64,000 bases of DNA from Variovorax saccharolyticus (GCF_030316765.1 NZ_JASZYT010000001.1:434001-498000); one strand, 5' to 3'. Numbered from the stretch's first letter, positions 17,974 to 26,241 are shown. Program-made: numbers and translations. The notes: generated from the sequence alone by a model not told the origin.

Positions 17974-18003
17974 TTGACGTCAAATAAATAAAATGACATC
18001 ATT
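17974..18003. promoter_or_regulatory. Paired palindromic boxes in an AT-rich toxin-antitoxin promoter
   Basis: TTGACGTCAA (17974-17983) is a perfect palindrome. AATGACATCATT (17992-18003) is a near-palindrome with one mismatched pair. Their centres are 19 bp apart, about two helical turns, as expected for ribbon-helix-helix antitoxin dimers. The first box also supplies a -35-like TTGACG. The region is clearly richer in A+T than its surroundings. Confidence 0.5.
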
Positions 18004-18029
18004 GAATGCATATCTAAAGGGTGAAGTCA

Positions 18030-18269
18030 ATGCCAGTCATCACCGTTCGAAATCTCCCCGACGAGGTACACCGCGCCATTCGCGTGCGTGCGGCCACGCA
18101 TGGCCGCAGCACAGAGGCTGAAATCCGCTTCATCCTGGAGGCGGCGGTAACGCCTGAAGCACGAGTCAAACTTGGTTCCCTGCTGGCGGAAATCGGCCGC
18201 GAACTCGGAGGCATCGATCTGAAAATCAGCCGGGACAAGACGCCCGCGGAGCCTTTGAGATTTGAATGA
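18030..18269 (+). CDS. FitA/StbC-like ribbon-helix-helix antitoxin
   Basis: 79 residues. The N-terminal RHH motif MPVITVRNLPDEVHRAIRVR is typical of FitA/VapB-type antitoxins (strand with alternating residues, then helix); GRSTEAEIRFILEAAV forms the second helix. The C-terminal third (KISRDKTPAEPLRFE) would wrap the toxin. Start 18030 is chosen over GTG 18021 because AAAGGG lies just before 18021, giving a proper spacing only to the ATG. It overlaps the toxin start by ATGA. It should repress its own promoter together with the toxin. Confidence 0.85.
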   Translation: MPVITVRNLPDEVHRAIRVRAATHGRSTEAEIRFILEAAVTPEARVKLGSLLAEIGRELGGIDLKISRDKTPAEPLRFE

Positions 18270-18682
18270 TCCTGCTCGACACCAACGTCATATCGGAACC
18301 CATGCGCGTCGCCGATGGCCGCGTGGTGGCATGGATCGATGCGCAGCGCATAGAAACGCTGTACATGGCCGCGATCACGGTTGCCGAGTTGCGCTTCGGC
18401 GTGGCGGCAATGCCGGCCGGGAAGCGCCGCGATGCCTTGCACGAGCACATTGAAAATCGGGTCCTTCCGTTGTTCAGCGGCCGCGTGCTGCCATTCGACC
18501 TGACCGCTTCGCAAGCCTATGCCGAACTGATGGCACGGGCGCGAAGCGACGGCTTGGCGATCGGGGTGGCAGATGGCTATATCGCGGCGATCGCGCGCGT
18601 TCACGCATTTTCGGTCGCGACCCGTGACACGAGTCCTTTCGAGGCAGCAGGGCTGGCGGTGATCAATCCCTGGGTTGGCTAG
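18266..18682 (+). CDS. PIN-domain toxin, FitB/VapC-like
   Basis: 138 residues, a complete PIN nuclease. The acidic quartet is Asp5 (LLDTNV), Glu41 (TVAELRFG), Asp103 (GVADGYIAAIA) and Asp121 (ATRDTSPF), almost the same spacing as in FitB. Predicted Mg2+-dependent ribonuclease held inactive by the antitoxin. Its ATG overlaps the antitoxin stop by 4 nt, implying translational coupling. The last 4 nt overlap the stop of the convergent cyclase gene. Confidence 0.88.
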   Translation: MILLDTNVISEPMRVADGRVVAWIDAQRIETLYMAAITVAELRFGVAAMPAGKRRDALHEHIENRVLPLFSGRVLPFDLTASQAYAELMARARSDGLAIGVADGYIAAIARVHAFSVATRDTSPFEAAGLAVINPWVG

Positions 18683-19479
18683 GCCCGCGTGCTGCCGAAA
18701 CCGTCCTCGACCAGCGCCAGCACCCGCAGCGGACTCCCCGACCCCTCCTGGATCTTCAGCGGCGCCGACACGATCAGCGTCCCGGTCGGCGGCAGCTGGT
18801 CGAGGTTCTTCAGGCATTGCAGTCCGTAGCGGTTCGCGCCATGCATCAGCGTGTGGCAAGGGTAGGCGAGCGGCCATCCATGCGACTGTCCCGCATCGGT
18901 GTTGATCGTCTCGACGCCGAAGCCGTGCACCTTGCGCTCGCCGATCAGCCACTCGACCGCCTCCTGCGTCGGCCCCGGCGTATGGGCGCCGTCCTCGCGC
19001 ATGTTGACGAAGGCGGCCGGATCGGCGATGCGCTTGGACCAGTCGGTGCGCAGCAGCACCCAGGCGGCTTCGGGGATGCGGCCGTGGCGCGCTTCCCAGG
19101 CCTGCAGGAAGTCCACCGTCAGCAGCCAGTCGTGATCCTCGGCCACCTCGGCGCTGGCATCGACCACCACCGCCGGCGCGATGAAGTTGCCGGCGTCGAT
19201 GGTGTCGACCGTGTTGCCCGGATGGTCCTTGCCGGTCACCCAATGGGCGGGCGCGTCGAAGTGCGTGCCCGTGTGCTCGCCGCAGGTGAAGTTGTTCCAG
19301 TACCAGCCGGGACCGGCATCGTCGTAGCGCGAGATGCGCTCCATCTTGAATGCCGCGACCTGGCCGAATTGAGGCGGCAGCTGCAGCGGCGGGAAATCTT
19401 CGCTCAGGGTGTGGGTCAGGTCGATCGTGCGAACCGAGCGATCGCGCAGGGCCGCGGCCAGGTGGGTCAGGATGCTCAT
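18679..19479 (-). CDS. Cyclase-family metal-dependent hydrolase (kynurenine-formamidase-like)
   Basis: 266 residues. The family metal motif HTGTHFDAPAHW lies at residues 69-80 (His69, His73, Asp75, His79). N-terminal TIDLTHTLSEDFPP is the common family opening. These enzymes hydrolyse amides or formamides such as N-formylkynurenine or isatin. It is the last gene of a - strand operon with RidA, a Bug binding protein, an SRPBCC protein and a PLP enzyme. AGGAA precedes the ATG. The actual substrate is not known. Confidence 0.85.
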   Translation of the reverse strand: MSILTHLAAALRDRSVRTIDLTHTLSEDFPPLQLPPQFGQVAAFKMERISRYDDAGPGWYWNNFTCGEHTGTHFDAPAHWVTGKDHPGNTVDTIDAGNFIAPAVVVDASAEVAEDHDWLLTVDFLQAWEARHGRIPEAAWVLLRTDWSKRIADPAAFVNMREDGAHTPGPTQEAVEWLIGERKVHGFGVETINTDAGQSHGWPLAYPCHTLMHGANRYGLQCLKNLDQLPPTGTLIVSAPLKIQEGSGSPLRVLALVEDGFGSTRA

Positions 19480-19521
19480 CGGGGATTCCTATGCGGGGGA
19501 AAAATTCGTTCGTTGCTTCGT

Positions 19522-19914
19522 TCAGGCCCGGCGCCGGGCTGTGACCTCGATCTCGACCTTGGCGCCTTCGACCGCCAGTGCGCTGCAGAGGGTCGTGTTG
19601 GCGGGCCGGTTGTCGCCCAGTCGGCGCTTGAGCACGCCGCTGACCGCGATCACGTCGCCGCGATCGGGCACGTAGACCCGTACCCGCACCACGTCGGCGA
19701 GGCTGGCCTGCGCCTGCGCCAGTGCGCCTTCGATGGTGTCGAGCGCCAGTTCGCATTGCTGCTCGGCCGTGTCGAGGAACTCGCCGCTGGCGAAGTCCTG
19801 GCCGACGGTGCCGGAGACGAAGATCCAGTCGCCGTCGACGACCGCGCGTGAATAGCCGGCCAGCTCTTCCCAGCGTGAACCGCTCTGGATGAAAGTGCGA
19901 GGGGCGGCGCTCAT
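19522..19914 (-). CDS. RidA/YjgF-family protein
   Basis: 130 residues of a single YjgF/RidA barrel: AVVDGDWIFVSGTVGQDFASGEF, ALDTIEGALAQAQASLADVVRVRVYVPD, and the C-terminal VEGAKVEIEVTARR. Arg79 of VRVRVYV matches the position of the conserved ligand-binding Arg of the enamine deaminases. It would remove reactive enamine/imine intermediates released by PLP enzymes, which fits the PLP enzyme in the same operon. GGAGG stands 7 nt before the start. It differs from the second RidA protein in the window (34232-34690). Confidence 0.85.
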   Translation of the reverse strand: MSAAPRTFIQSGSRWEELAGYSRAVVDGDWIFVSGTVGQDFASGEFLDTAEQQCELALDTIEGALAQAQASLADVVRVRVYVPDRGDVIAVSGVLKRRLGDNRPANTTLCSALAVEGAKVEIEVTARRRA

Positions 19915-19972
19915 AGCTCAACCTCCGTGCTGCGCACTGCGGTGCGAGCGCCTTCGGGCGGCCGGGCGGCGC

Positions 19973-20962
19973 TCATTGCGCCTTGAATCCCGAATCGCGG
20001 ATGACATTGCCCCAGCCGCGCGAGGCATCGACCACCCACTGTCCGACCTCCTTCGACGGAGCCGCCGTGACCTCGTTGCCCATCTTGGCCAGCTTCTCCT
20101 GCAGGTCGGGCTGGGCCAGGGCGGTCTTCATCGCGCGGTCGAACTGCTCGACGAATTCGACCGGCAGGCCCTTCGGTCCGAAGAAGGCCAGCCAGGGGTT
20201 CTTGTCGATGCCGCTGAAGCCGAGTTCGAGGAAGGTCGGGATCTCGGGCGCGGTCTTGCTGCGCTCCTGGCCCGAGCTCGCGAGGATGCGGACCTTGCCG
20301 GCGCGGTGGTACTCGATCAGCTCGGTCATCGACGCGATGCCGATCGGGATCTGCCCCGCGAGCAGGTCCTGCACCATCGGCGCGCCGCCCTTGTAGGGCA
20401 CCGAGTTCATCGTGACGCCGAGCGACTTGCCGATGATGTGGCCGATGAACTGCGGCACGCTGCCGGCCGCCGGGATGCCGTAGTTGGCCTCGTTGGGATG
20501 GGCCTTGACCCAGGCGCCGAGCTCGGCCATGGTCTTGATGCCGGTGGCGGCGCTGACCGCCAGCACGTTGTAGTACGAGGCCACGCCCGCCAGCGCGGTG
20601 AAGTCGTTCACCGGGTCGTAGCCGGCCGCGGCGATGGTCAGCGGGATGATGACCTGCGTGTGGTCGATCGACAGCATGATCGTCGAGCCGTCGGCCGGTG
20701 CCGCCTTGAGGAGCTGGGCGGCGATCTGGCCGCCGGCGCCGGCCTTGTTGTCGATCACGAACACCTGGCCGTTCATGGCCTTGCCGAGCTTGTCGACCAC
20801 GGCCCGCGCCACCACGTCGGTGGCCCCGCCCGGCGGGAAGCCCACCAAGACGCGGATCGGACCGCTGTAGGCCTTGGTGCTCGCGTGGGCGATCCAGGGC
20901 GACGAGAGTGCGGGTGCGAGCAGCGCGGCCGTGAAAGCCTGGCCGAGTCGGCGTCGGTTCAT
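19973..20962 (-). CDS. Bug-family tripartite tricarboxylate transporter binding protein
   Basis: 329 residues. Signal peptide MNRRRLGQAFTAALLAPALSS..AHA, then the Bug/TctC core: IRVLVGFPPGGATDVVAR, VIDNKAGAGGQIAAQ, and NYGIPAAGSVPQFIGHII. It captures an unknown anionic substrate in the periplasm. The TctA/TctB membrane partners are not in the window, as is common for Bug proteins in Burkholderiales. The start at 20962 has AGGAAG at 8 nt; the ATG at 20968 would be too close to it. Confidence 0.9.
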   Translation of the reverse strand: MNRRRLGQAFTAALLAPALSSPWIAHASTKAYSGPIRVLVGFPPGGATDVVARAVVDKLGKAMNGQVFVIDNKAGAGGQIAAQLLKAAPADGSTIMLSIDHTQVIIPLTIAAAGYDPVNDFTALAGVASYYNVLAVSAATGIKTMAELGAWVKAHPNEANYGIPAAGSVPQFIGHIIGKSLGVTMNSVPYKGGAPMVQDLLAGQIPIGIASMTELIEYHRAGKVRILASSGQERSKTAPEIPTFLELGFSGIDKNPWLAFFGPKGLPVEFVEQFDRAMKTALAQPDLQEKLAKMGNEVTAAPSKEVGQWVVDASRGWGNVIRDSGFKAQ

Positions 20963-20975
20963 GATCATCTCTTCC

Positions 20976-21422
20976 TCATCGTGGTTTCAGAATCTGCGCC
21001 GCGTACGCGGTGGCGCTGCGTTCAAGGCGCGCCTGGATCAGCAGCACCTCGAGCTCGTGGCAGCGCACCAGCCGCAGCCAGCGGGCGTCGTCCATGTCGG
21101 CGCCGCGCGATGCATGCAGGGCGATGCGGCAGCCGCCCGTGGCCGCATCGGGCTCGACCGTGGCGTGGATGCGCGGGGCCAGCGCATCGGGCGCGCCGCC
21201 CACGTGATAGGTCACGGTCAGGCGCGCGCTGTCGACGACCGGGCGCACCCAGGTGGGCGTGTCGTCGAACAGCGAATGGCCGCGCACCACGCCGCCACCG
21301 ATCGACTCGGTCTGCCAGCAGCCCAGGGCCCACTGGCCGAGGGCCAGGCCATCGCCGAGGAAGTCCAGGGCCTGCTGCGGGCTCGCGCGGCAGAGCACCG
21401 AAGCGCTGTGGGTGGCCGTCAT
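20976..21422 (-). CDS. SRPBCC-like small protein
   Basis: 148 residues. The sequence shows an alternating strand pattern and a long C-terminal helix (RLVRCHELEVLLIQARLE), as in START/SRPBCC-fold proteins that bind or transform hydrophobic ligands: CRASPQQALDFL opening, SARLTVTYHVGG, RIHATVEPDAATGGCRIALHA. Its ATG overlaps the stop of the upstream PLP enzyme gene (ATGA), so they are translated together. Function unknown; a ligand carrier or cyclase/aromatase-like helper for the operon's pathway is possible. Confidence 0.65.
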   Translation of the reverse strand: MTATHSASVLCRASPQQALDFLGDGLALGQWALGCWQTESIGGGVVRGHSLFDDTPTWVRPVVDSARLTVTYHVGGAPDALAPRIHATVEPDAATGGCRIALHASRGADMDDARWLRLVRCHELEVLLIQARLERSATAYAAQILKPR

Positions 21423-22555
21423 CGTGTCAGGCGAGCCAGCTCGCGCAGGGCGCCCACCACATCGTCGGCCGTGTTGTAGAAGTGCGGCGCGATCCGGATC
21501 ACGTCGTTGCGCGCCGAGACCACGTAGCCCGACTGCAGCATCCGCGCTTCGATCGCGGCGGCGTCGGCGATGCGGATCGCGGTGTTCGCGCCCTTGGCGG
21601 CGGGGTCCAGGGGGCTCGCGACTTCGAGGTCCAGGCGCGCCGCCTCCTCGATGGCCACGGCCGACAGCTGCTGCAGGTAGGCCTGGATCGCGGGCACCCC
21701 GATCTCGTTGAGCAGGGCCATGCTGGCGCGCGCGACGCTGGCGCACATCATCGGCGGCGTGCCGGTGTTGAAGCGCGTGGCGCTGTCGGCGAAATCGAGC
21801 TGCGCGGGATCGAAGGCGAACGGATTGACGCGGCCGAACCAGCCGGTGACCGTGGGCACGAGCTGCCGCGCCAGTGCCGGTCGCACATAGAGAAAGGCGA
21901 TGCCCGGAATGCCCAGCAGGTACTTCTGGGCACCGGCCGCCAGGATGTCGACCTTCTGGGCCCGAACGTCGATCGCGATCGAGCCGGCCGACTGGTAGGC
22001 ATCGACGAACTGGAGCGCACCTTGCGCGCGCGCCGCCTGCCCGGTGGCCGCGATGTCGACGATCTGGCCATCGTAGAAGCAGGCCTGCGACACCGACACC
22101 AGCGCCGTGCGGTCGTCGATGGCCGCGGCGATCCGCTGCGCGGTGTCGGTGCGGCCAGCCTCGGCTTCGACCAGGCGCACCTGCGCGCCGCGCGGCTGCT
22201 GCGCCAGCCAGACGTGGCAGATCGAGGGAAAGTCCAGCGTGCTGGTGACGACCTCGGGGCGTCCGGCGTCGAAGCGCAGCGCCGAGGCGATGGCCGACGC
22301 CGCATCCGACACGCTGCCCAGCACCGCGATGTCCTCGACGTTGGCGTGGATCATGCGAGCGAACTCGGCGCGGGCCAGGGCCACCTGGTCCATCCAGTAG
22401 CCCCAGTCGGCGCCGCGGCGCACCCAGACGTCGAGGTACTCGTCGATGGCCTGGCGCACCGGCAGGCTCAGCGCGCTTTGCGAGCAGCTGGACAGCTGAA
22501 CCGCGTTGTCCAGGATGGGAAAGAGCTTTCGGTATGAGGAGAATGGATGTTTCAT
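21419..22555 (-). CDS. Class V aminotransferase-fold PLP enzyme (kynureninase / desulfurase-like)
   Basis: 378 residues, fold type I PLP enzyme. Lys211 in ILAAGAQKYLLGIPG is the likely Schiff-base residue; Asp185 in FVDAYQSAG would bind the pyridine nitrogen; the RFNTGTPP motif near residue 285 is typical of class V enzymes. The reaction could be a hydrolase of the kynureninase type, a desulfurase-type lyase or an epimerase. It is the first gene of the - strand operon and starts only 35 nt from the divergent Crp/Fnr regulator gene. The RidA partner suggests an enamine/imine intermediate. Confidence 0.82.
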   Translation of the reverse strand: MKHPFSSYRKLFPILDNAVQLSSCSQSALSLPVRQAIDEYLDVWVRRGADWGYWMDQVALARAEFARMIHANVEDIAVLGSVSDAASAIASALRFDAGRPEVVTSTLDFPSICHVWLAQQPRGAQVRLVEAEAGRTDTAQRIAAAIDDRTALVSVSQACFYDGQIVDIAATGQAARAQGALQFVDAYQSAGSIAIDVRAQKVDILAAGAQKYLLGIPGIAFLYVRPALARQLVPTVTGWFGRVNPFAFDPAQLDFADSATRFNTGTPPMMCASVARASMALLNEIGVPAIQAYLQQLSAVAIEEAARLDLEVASPLDPAAKGANTAIRIADAAAIEARMLQSGYVVSARNDVIRIAPHFYNTADDVVGALRELARLTR

Positions 22556-22561
22556 GAAACT

Positions 22562-22581
22562 GCCCGACGGACCGTGCGGGC
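22562..22581. promoter_or_regulatory. Imperfect dyad in the 35-bp divergent gap
   Basis: Outer arms GCCCG / CGGGC enclose an inner ACGG-A-CCGT palindrome, with centres half a base apart. It fills most of the 35 bp between the PLP-enzyme gene and the crp/fnr-like gene. It does not resemble the TTGAT-N4-ATCAA Fnr box, so if this regulator binds here its site is different. Confidence 0.35.
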
Positions 22582-22590
22582 TTCGAGGCG

Positions 22591-23289
22591 ATGAACAAGA
22601 ACGCAGAGACGACGGCTTCCCCTTCGGCGTGGATCGAGGTGCCGCACTTCCGCTGGGAGATGCTGATGGCGCAGGGCGCGCCGCGGGTGGATTTCCGCAA
22701 GGGCCAGACCCTGTTCTCGCAGGGCGACGCCGTGACCCATGTGCATGTCGTCGAGCAGGGCCGTGTCCGGCTGGTGCTGCTGTCGGAGGCCGGCCACGAG
22801 AAACACATGGCCATCGTCGGAGCGCAGGGGATGGTCGGCGAATGCAGCGCCTTCCTTGACGGCCGGCATTCGGTCACCGCGGTGGCTTCGTCGGACGTGG
22901 TCACGCGGCAGGTGGCGGTGGCGCTGCTGCAGCAGTGGATGGCGCGCGACGAGGCCTGCATGCGCCAGGTGCTCTGGCTCATGAACGTCAAGCTGCGCGT
23001 GCTGGCGCACCAGAACCTGCTGCTGAGCCAGGCGACGGCCGCGCAGCGCGTGATCCATCACCTGGTGCAGCTGGCCGGCACCTACGGCGAGGCGCAGGGA
23101 CAGGGGCAGAGCGTCGCGATACGGATCTCGTTCACCCACCAGGAGATGGCCAACATCGCCGGCCTCAGCCGGGTCATGACTTCCAATGTGCTGATGCAGT
23201 TGCAGGAGCAGGGTCTGATCGAGATGGCGAGGTCGCATTGCGTGATTCGCGAGATGCAGGGGCTGAGACGGCTTGCCTTGGGGTCGTGA
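22591..23289 (+). CDS. Crp/Fnr-family transcriptional regulator
   Basis: 232 residues. The N-terminal cyclic-nucleotide-like beta roll covers about residues 25-135 (VDFRKGQTLFSQGD, VEQGRVRLVLLSEAGHEKHM, GECSAFLDGRHSVTAVA), followed by a dimer helix and a winged helix near FTHQEMANIAGLSRVMTSNVL. No Cys cluster for an Fnr-type iron-sulfur centre is visible at the N-terminus. It faces away from the five-gene operon 18679-22555 and is its likely regulator. GAGGCG precedes the start. Confidence 0.9.
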   Translation: MNKNAETTASPSAWIEVPHFRWEMLMAQGAPRVDFRKGQTLFSQGDAVTHVHVVEQGRVRLVLLSEAGHEKHMAIVGAQGMVGECSAFLDGRHSVTAVASSDVVTRQVAVALLQQWMARDEACMRQVLWLMNVKLRVLAHQNLLLSQATAAQRVIHHLVQLAGTYGEAQGQGQSVAIRISFTHQEMANIAGLSRVMTSNVLMQLQEQGLIEMARSHCVIREMQGLRRLALGS

Positions 23290-23346
23290 GGAAGATGGCA
23301 GGGACTGCAGCCCAGTGTAGGAACCGGTCCCGGTGCCGTATGTCAA

Positions 23347-23361
23347 CGGCTTTACAAGCCG
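23347..23361 (+). terminator. Short hairpin after the Crp/Fnr gene
   Basis: CGGCTT and AAGCCG form a 6-bp stem with a 3-nt loop, followed a few bases on by a CTTTATTT stretch. It may end the regulator transcript. Weak, because the T-run is interrupted. Confidence 0.3.
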
Positions 23362-23425
23362 CCGCCTTTATTTGTCGACGCAGGGTTCGCTGCGGCACCT
23401 GACGCTTCGATCGTCCGGCCCGTCG

Positions 23426-23458
23426 TTTCGTCGGCAGCGGATGCTCCCTTCGACGAAA
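23426..23458. promoter_or_regulatory. 8-bp inverted repeat upstream of the lysine-degradation pair
   Basis: TTTCGTCG (23426-23433) and CGACGAAA (23451-23458) are perfect inverted arms 25 bp apart start to start, 73-105 bp before the dehydrogenase start. Candidate operator for an unlinked regulator; no regulator gene of this pair lies directly next to it. Confidence 0.4.
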
Positions 23459-23530
23459 TGGCCGCTTCCGCCTGACCGCCAGGCCTCCTACAGTTTCTTC
23501 ATCCGCCCGATGGCCGGAAGGAGAAACCCG

Positions 23531-24727
23531 ATGAGCCCGATCCTGATTCGCAACGTCCTCGTGCTGGGTGCCGGCAAGGTGGGCGGCACGGTGGCCGACA
23601 TGCTGGCGGAATACCACCGCGTCCCGGTCACGCTGGCCGACCGCGAACCCTCGCGCAGCGAGCCCGGCGACCGGCTGGTGCGGCGCACGGTGGTCGATGT
23701 GGCGGACTCCGCGGCACTGGAGGCCGCGTTGGCGGGCCATGAACTGCTCGTCAATGCCTTGCCCTTTCAATTCGCCGCGGGCGTCGCGGCGGTGGCGCGC
23801 AAGCGCGGCGTGCACTACCTCGACCTCACCGAGGATGTCGCGGCCACCGCCGCCATCCGCGCATCGGCCGCCGGCGCCGAGTCGGTGCTCATGCCGCAGT
23901 GCGGACTCGCGCCCGGGGTGATCGGCATGCTCGGGGCGCACCTCGCCGGTCGCTTCGACGAGCTGCACGACCTGCACCTGCGCGTCGGCGCGCTCTCGCG
24001 CCACGCCACCAACGCGCTGCGCTACAACTTCACCTGGAGCGTCGACGGCCTCATCAACGAGTACTGCCATCCGTGCGCGGCCATCGTGCAGGGCCGGCCG
24101 GTGTCGGTGCAGCCGCTCGAAGGCCACGAGACGCTGGTGCTCGACGGCGACACCTACGAAGCCTTCAACACCTCGGGCGGGCTCGGCACCTTGTGCGAGA
24201 CGCTGGCGGGCCGCGTGCGCAACCTCGACTACAAGACCCTGCGCTATCCGGGCCATCGCGATGCCATGGCCTTGCTGCTGCACGACCTGCGGCTGGTCGA
24301 ACGGCGCGACCTGCTGCGACAGGTGCTCGAGCACGCGGTGCCGCACAGCCGGGAAGACACGGTGATCGTGTTCGCCTCGGCAACCGGGCTGCGCGGCGGC
24401 CGGCTCGAACAGGAGACGCGCATGGCCCGCATCCAGGGCGGCCGGCTGCGGGGCGTGGACCGCACGGCCATCGAGCTCGCGACCGCGGCCGGCGTGGTCG
24501 GCGTGTTCGAGCTGCTGCGTACCGGGCGCCTGCCGGCGCGCGGCTTCGTGGGGCAGGAGCGCGTCGCGCTCGAGGACTTTCTCGGCACGCGGGTCGGCAG
24601 CTGCTACGCCGCGCTCGGTGAGCCGGGTGGCGGTGCGGCGCCCGCCAGCGCCCATCGCGGCGCCACCTTCGCACATACTTGGCCACCCCAGGCGCGACGC
24701 CACGCACGCAAGGAGCCACGAGCATGA
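23531..24727 (+). CDS. Lysine 6-dehydrogenase / saccharopine-dehydrogenase-family oxidoreductase
   Basis: 398 residues. NAD(P)-binding N-terminus NVLVLGAGKVGGTVADML; then VNALPFQFAAGVAAVA, MPQCGLAPGVIGML, YNFTWSVDGLINEYCHPC and VRNLDYKTLRYPGHRD, which match my memory of Geobacillus lysine 6-dehydrogenase better than classical saccharopine reductase. It would oxidise the epsilon-amino group of lysine to give alpha-aminoadipate semialdehyde (as piperideine-6-carboxylate). AAGGAG lies at a good distance. The stop overlaps the aldehyde dehydrogenase start (ATGA), so they form a pathway pair. Confidence 0.8.
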   Translation: MSPILIRNVLVLGAGKVGGTVADMLAEYHRVPVTLADREPSRSEPGDRLVRRTVVDVADSAALEAALAGHELLVNALPFQFAAGVAAVARKRGVHYLDLTEDVAATAAIRASAAGAESVLMPQCGLAPGVIGMLGAHLAGRFDELHDLHLRVGALSRHATNALRYNFTWSVDGLINEYCHPCAAIVQGRPVSVQPLEGHETLVLDGDTYEAFNTSGGLGTLCETLAGRVRNLDYKTLRYPGHRDAMALLLHDLRLVERRDLLRQVLEHAVPHSREDTVIVFASATGLRGGRLEQETRMARIQGGRLRGVDRTAIELATAAGVVGVFELLRTGRLPARGFVGQERVALEDFLGTRVGSCYAALGEPGGGAAPASAHRGATFAHTWPPQARRHARKEPRA

Positions 24728-26229
24728 ACGACCTGCGAAACATCCTCGAACGCTGCGGCATCGCCGCATCGGAACTGTCCGGCGGCACGCTGGGCGTGCG
24801 CTCGGCCGTCGACGGCACCGAACTCGCGCGCCTGCGCGAGGCGCCGATGACGTCGATGCCCGAGGTGGTCGCGCGCTCCGCGGCCGCCTTCCGCCACTGG
24901 CGAGAGGTACCGGCGCCCGCACGCGGCGAACTGGTACGCCTCTGGGGCGAAGAGCTGCGCAAGGCCAAGGCCGACATCGGCCACGTGGTGTCGATCGAGG
25001 TCGGAAAGATCGCGCAGGAAGGCCTGGGCGAGGTGCAGGAGGGCATCGACATCTGCGAATTCGCGCTCGGGCTGTCGCGCCAGCTGCATGGCCGGACCAT
25101 CGTGTCGGAACGTCCCGGCCATCGGATCATGGAGCAGTACCACCCGCTCGGGCCGGTGGCGGTCATCACCGCCTTCAACTTTCCGAGTGCGGTGTTCGCG
25201 TGGAATGCGGCGATCGCGCTGGTGTGCGGCGACCCGGTCGTCTTCAAGCCGTCGGAGAAGGCGCCGTTGTCGGGCCTCGCCACCTTCAAGGCGCTGGAGC
25301 GTGCCATCGCGCGCTTCGGCGATCGCGCACCGGAAGGACTCGCGCAGATCGTCATCGGCCGCAAGGAACACGCCCAGGCACTGGTCGACAGCAGCGACAT
25401 CGCGCTGGTCTCGGCCACCGGCTCCACGCGCATGGGGCGCGAGGTCGGCCCGCGCGTGGCGGCGCGCTTCGGCCGGCGCATCCTCGAGCTCGGCGGCAAC
25501 AACGCGATGATCGTCACGCCGGCGGCAGATCTGGACATGGCGCTGCGGGCCATCCTGTTCAGCGCGGTGGGCACGGCGGGCCAGCGCTGCACCTCGCTGC
25601 GGCGGCTCATCGTGCATCGCACGGTCAAGGACGCGCTGGTCGCCAAGCTGCTGCCGGCCTACGAAAGCCTGCGCATCGGCCACCCGCTCGAACAGGGCAC
25701 GCTGGTGGGGCCGCTGATCGACGAGGCCGCCTGCGACACGCTGCGGCATGCGGTCGCCGAGGTCGAACAACAGGGCGGGCGCATCCTCACGGGCGGCGAG
25801 CGCGTGCTGGCGGATCGCTTTCCGAACGCCTTCTACGTCCGCCCGGCCATCGCCGACATGCCCGCGCAGACCGAGCTGGTGCGCCGGGAAACCTTCGGTC
25901 CGCTGCTCTACGTGCTGGGCTATGACGATCTGGACCAGGCGATCGCGATGCACAACGACGTCCCGCAGGGCCTGTCGTCATGCATCTTCTCGAACGACCT
26001 GCGCGAGGTCGAGCGCTTCCTGTCGGCGGCGGGTTCCGACTGCGGCATGGCCAACGTCAACATCGGGCCGAGCGGCGCGGAGATCGGCGGTGCCTTCGGT
26101 GGCGAGAAGGAAACCGGCGGCGACCGCGAGAGCGGCTCCGACGCCTGGAAGCAGTACATGCGCCGCAGCACCAACACCATCAACTTCTCGACCGAACTGC
26201 CGCTGGCGCAGGGCATCGAGTTCGGTTGA
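24724..26229 (+). CDS. Alpha-aminoadipate-semialdehyde dehydrogenase (ALDH7 family)
   Basis: 501 residues. ALDH motifs: AFNFPSAVFAWNAAIA, ELGGNNAMIV (general-base Glu) and GTAGQRCTSLRRL (catalytic Cys). The C-terminal IGPSGAEIGGAFGGEKETGGDRESGSDAWKQYMRR-like region, including the Gly-Gly-Glu-Lys core, is diagnostic of the antiquitin/AmaB type. It would oxidise the semialdehyde to alpha-aminoadipate. The ATG overlaps the stop of the preceding lysine-dehydrogenase-like gene, so lysine would be taken to aminoadipate by two consecutive enzymes. It ends 12 nt from the convergent amidase gene. Confidence 0.88.
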   Translation: MNDLRNILERCGIAASELSGGTLGVRSAVDGTELARLREAPMTSMPEVVARSAAAFRHWREVPAPARGELVRLWGEELRKAKADIGHVVSIEVGKIAQEGLGEVQEGIDICEFALGLSRQLHGRTIVSERPGHRIMEQYHPLGPVAVITAFNFPSAVFAWNAAIALVCGDPVVFKPSEKAPLSGLATFKALERAIARFGDRAPEGLAQIVIGRKEHAQALVDSSDIALVSATGSTRMGREVGPRVAARFGRRILELGGNNAMIVTPAADLDMALRAILFSAVGTAGQRCTSLRRLIVHRTVKDALVAKLLPAYESLRIGHPLEQGTLVGPLIDEAACDTLRHAVAEVEQQGGRILTGGERVLADRFPNAFYVRPAIADMPAQTELVRRETFGPLLYVLGYDDLDQAIAMHNDVPQGLSSCIFSNDLREVERFLSAAGSDCGMANVNIGPSGAEIGGAFGGEKETGGDRESGSDAWKQYMRRSTNTINFSTELPLAQGIEFG

Positions 26230-26241
26230 TTCGCGCCGCCT

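Noticed and set aside
23290..23530. Small gene or RNA in the longest intergenic gap
   Set aside because: No open frame with a ribosome site or recognisable RNA fold was found; only a short hairpin (23347-23361) and an inverted repeat (23426-23458) are supportable.
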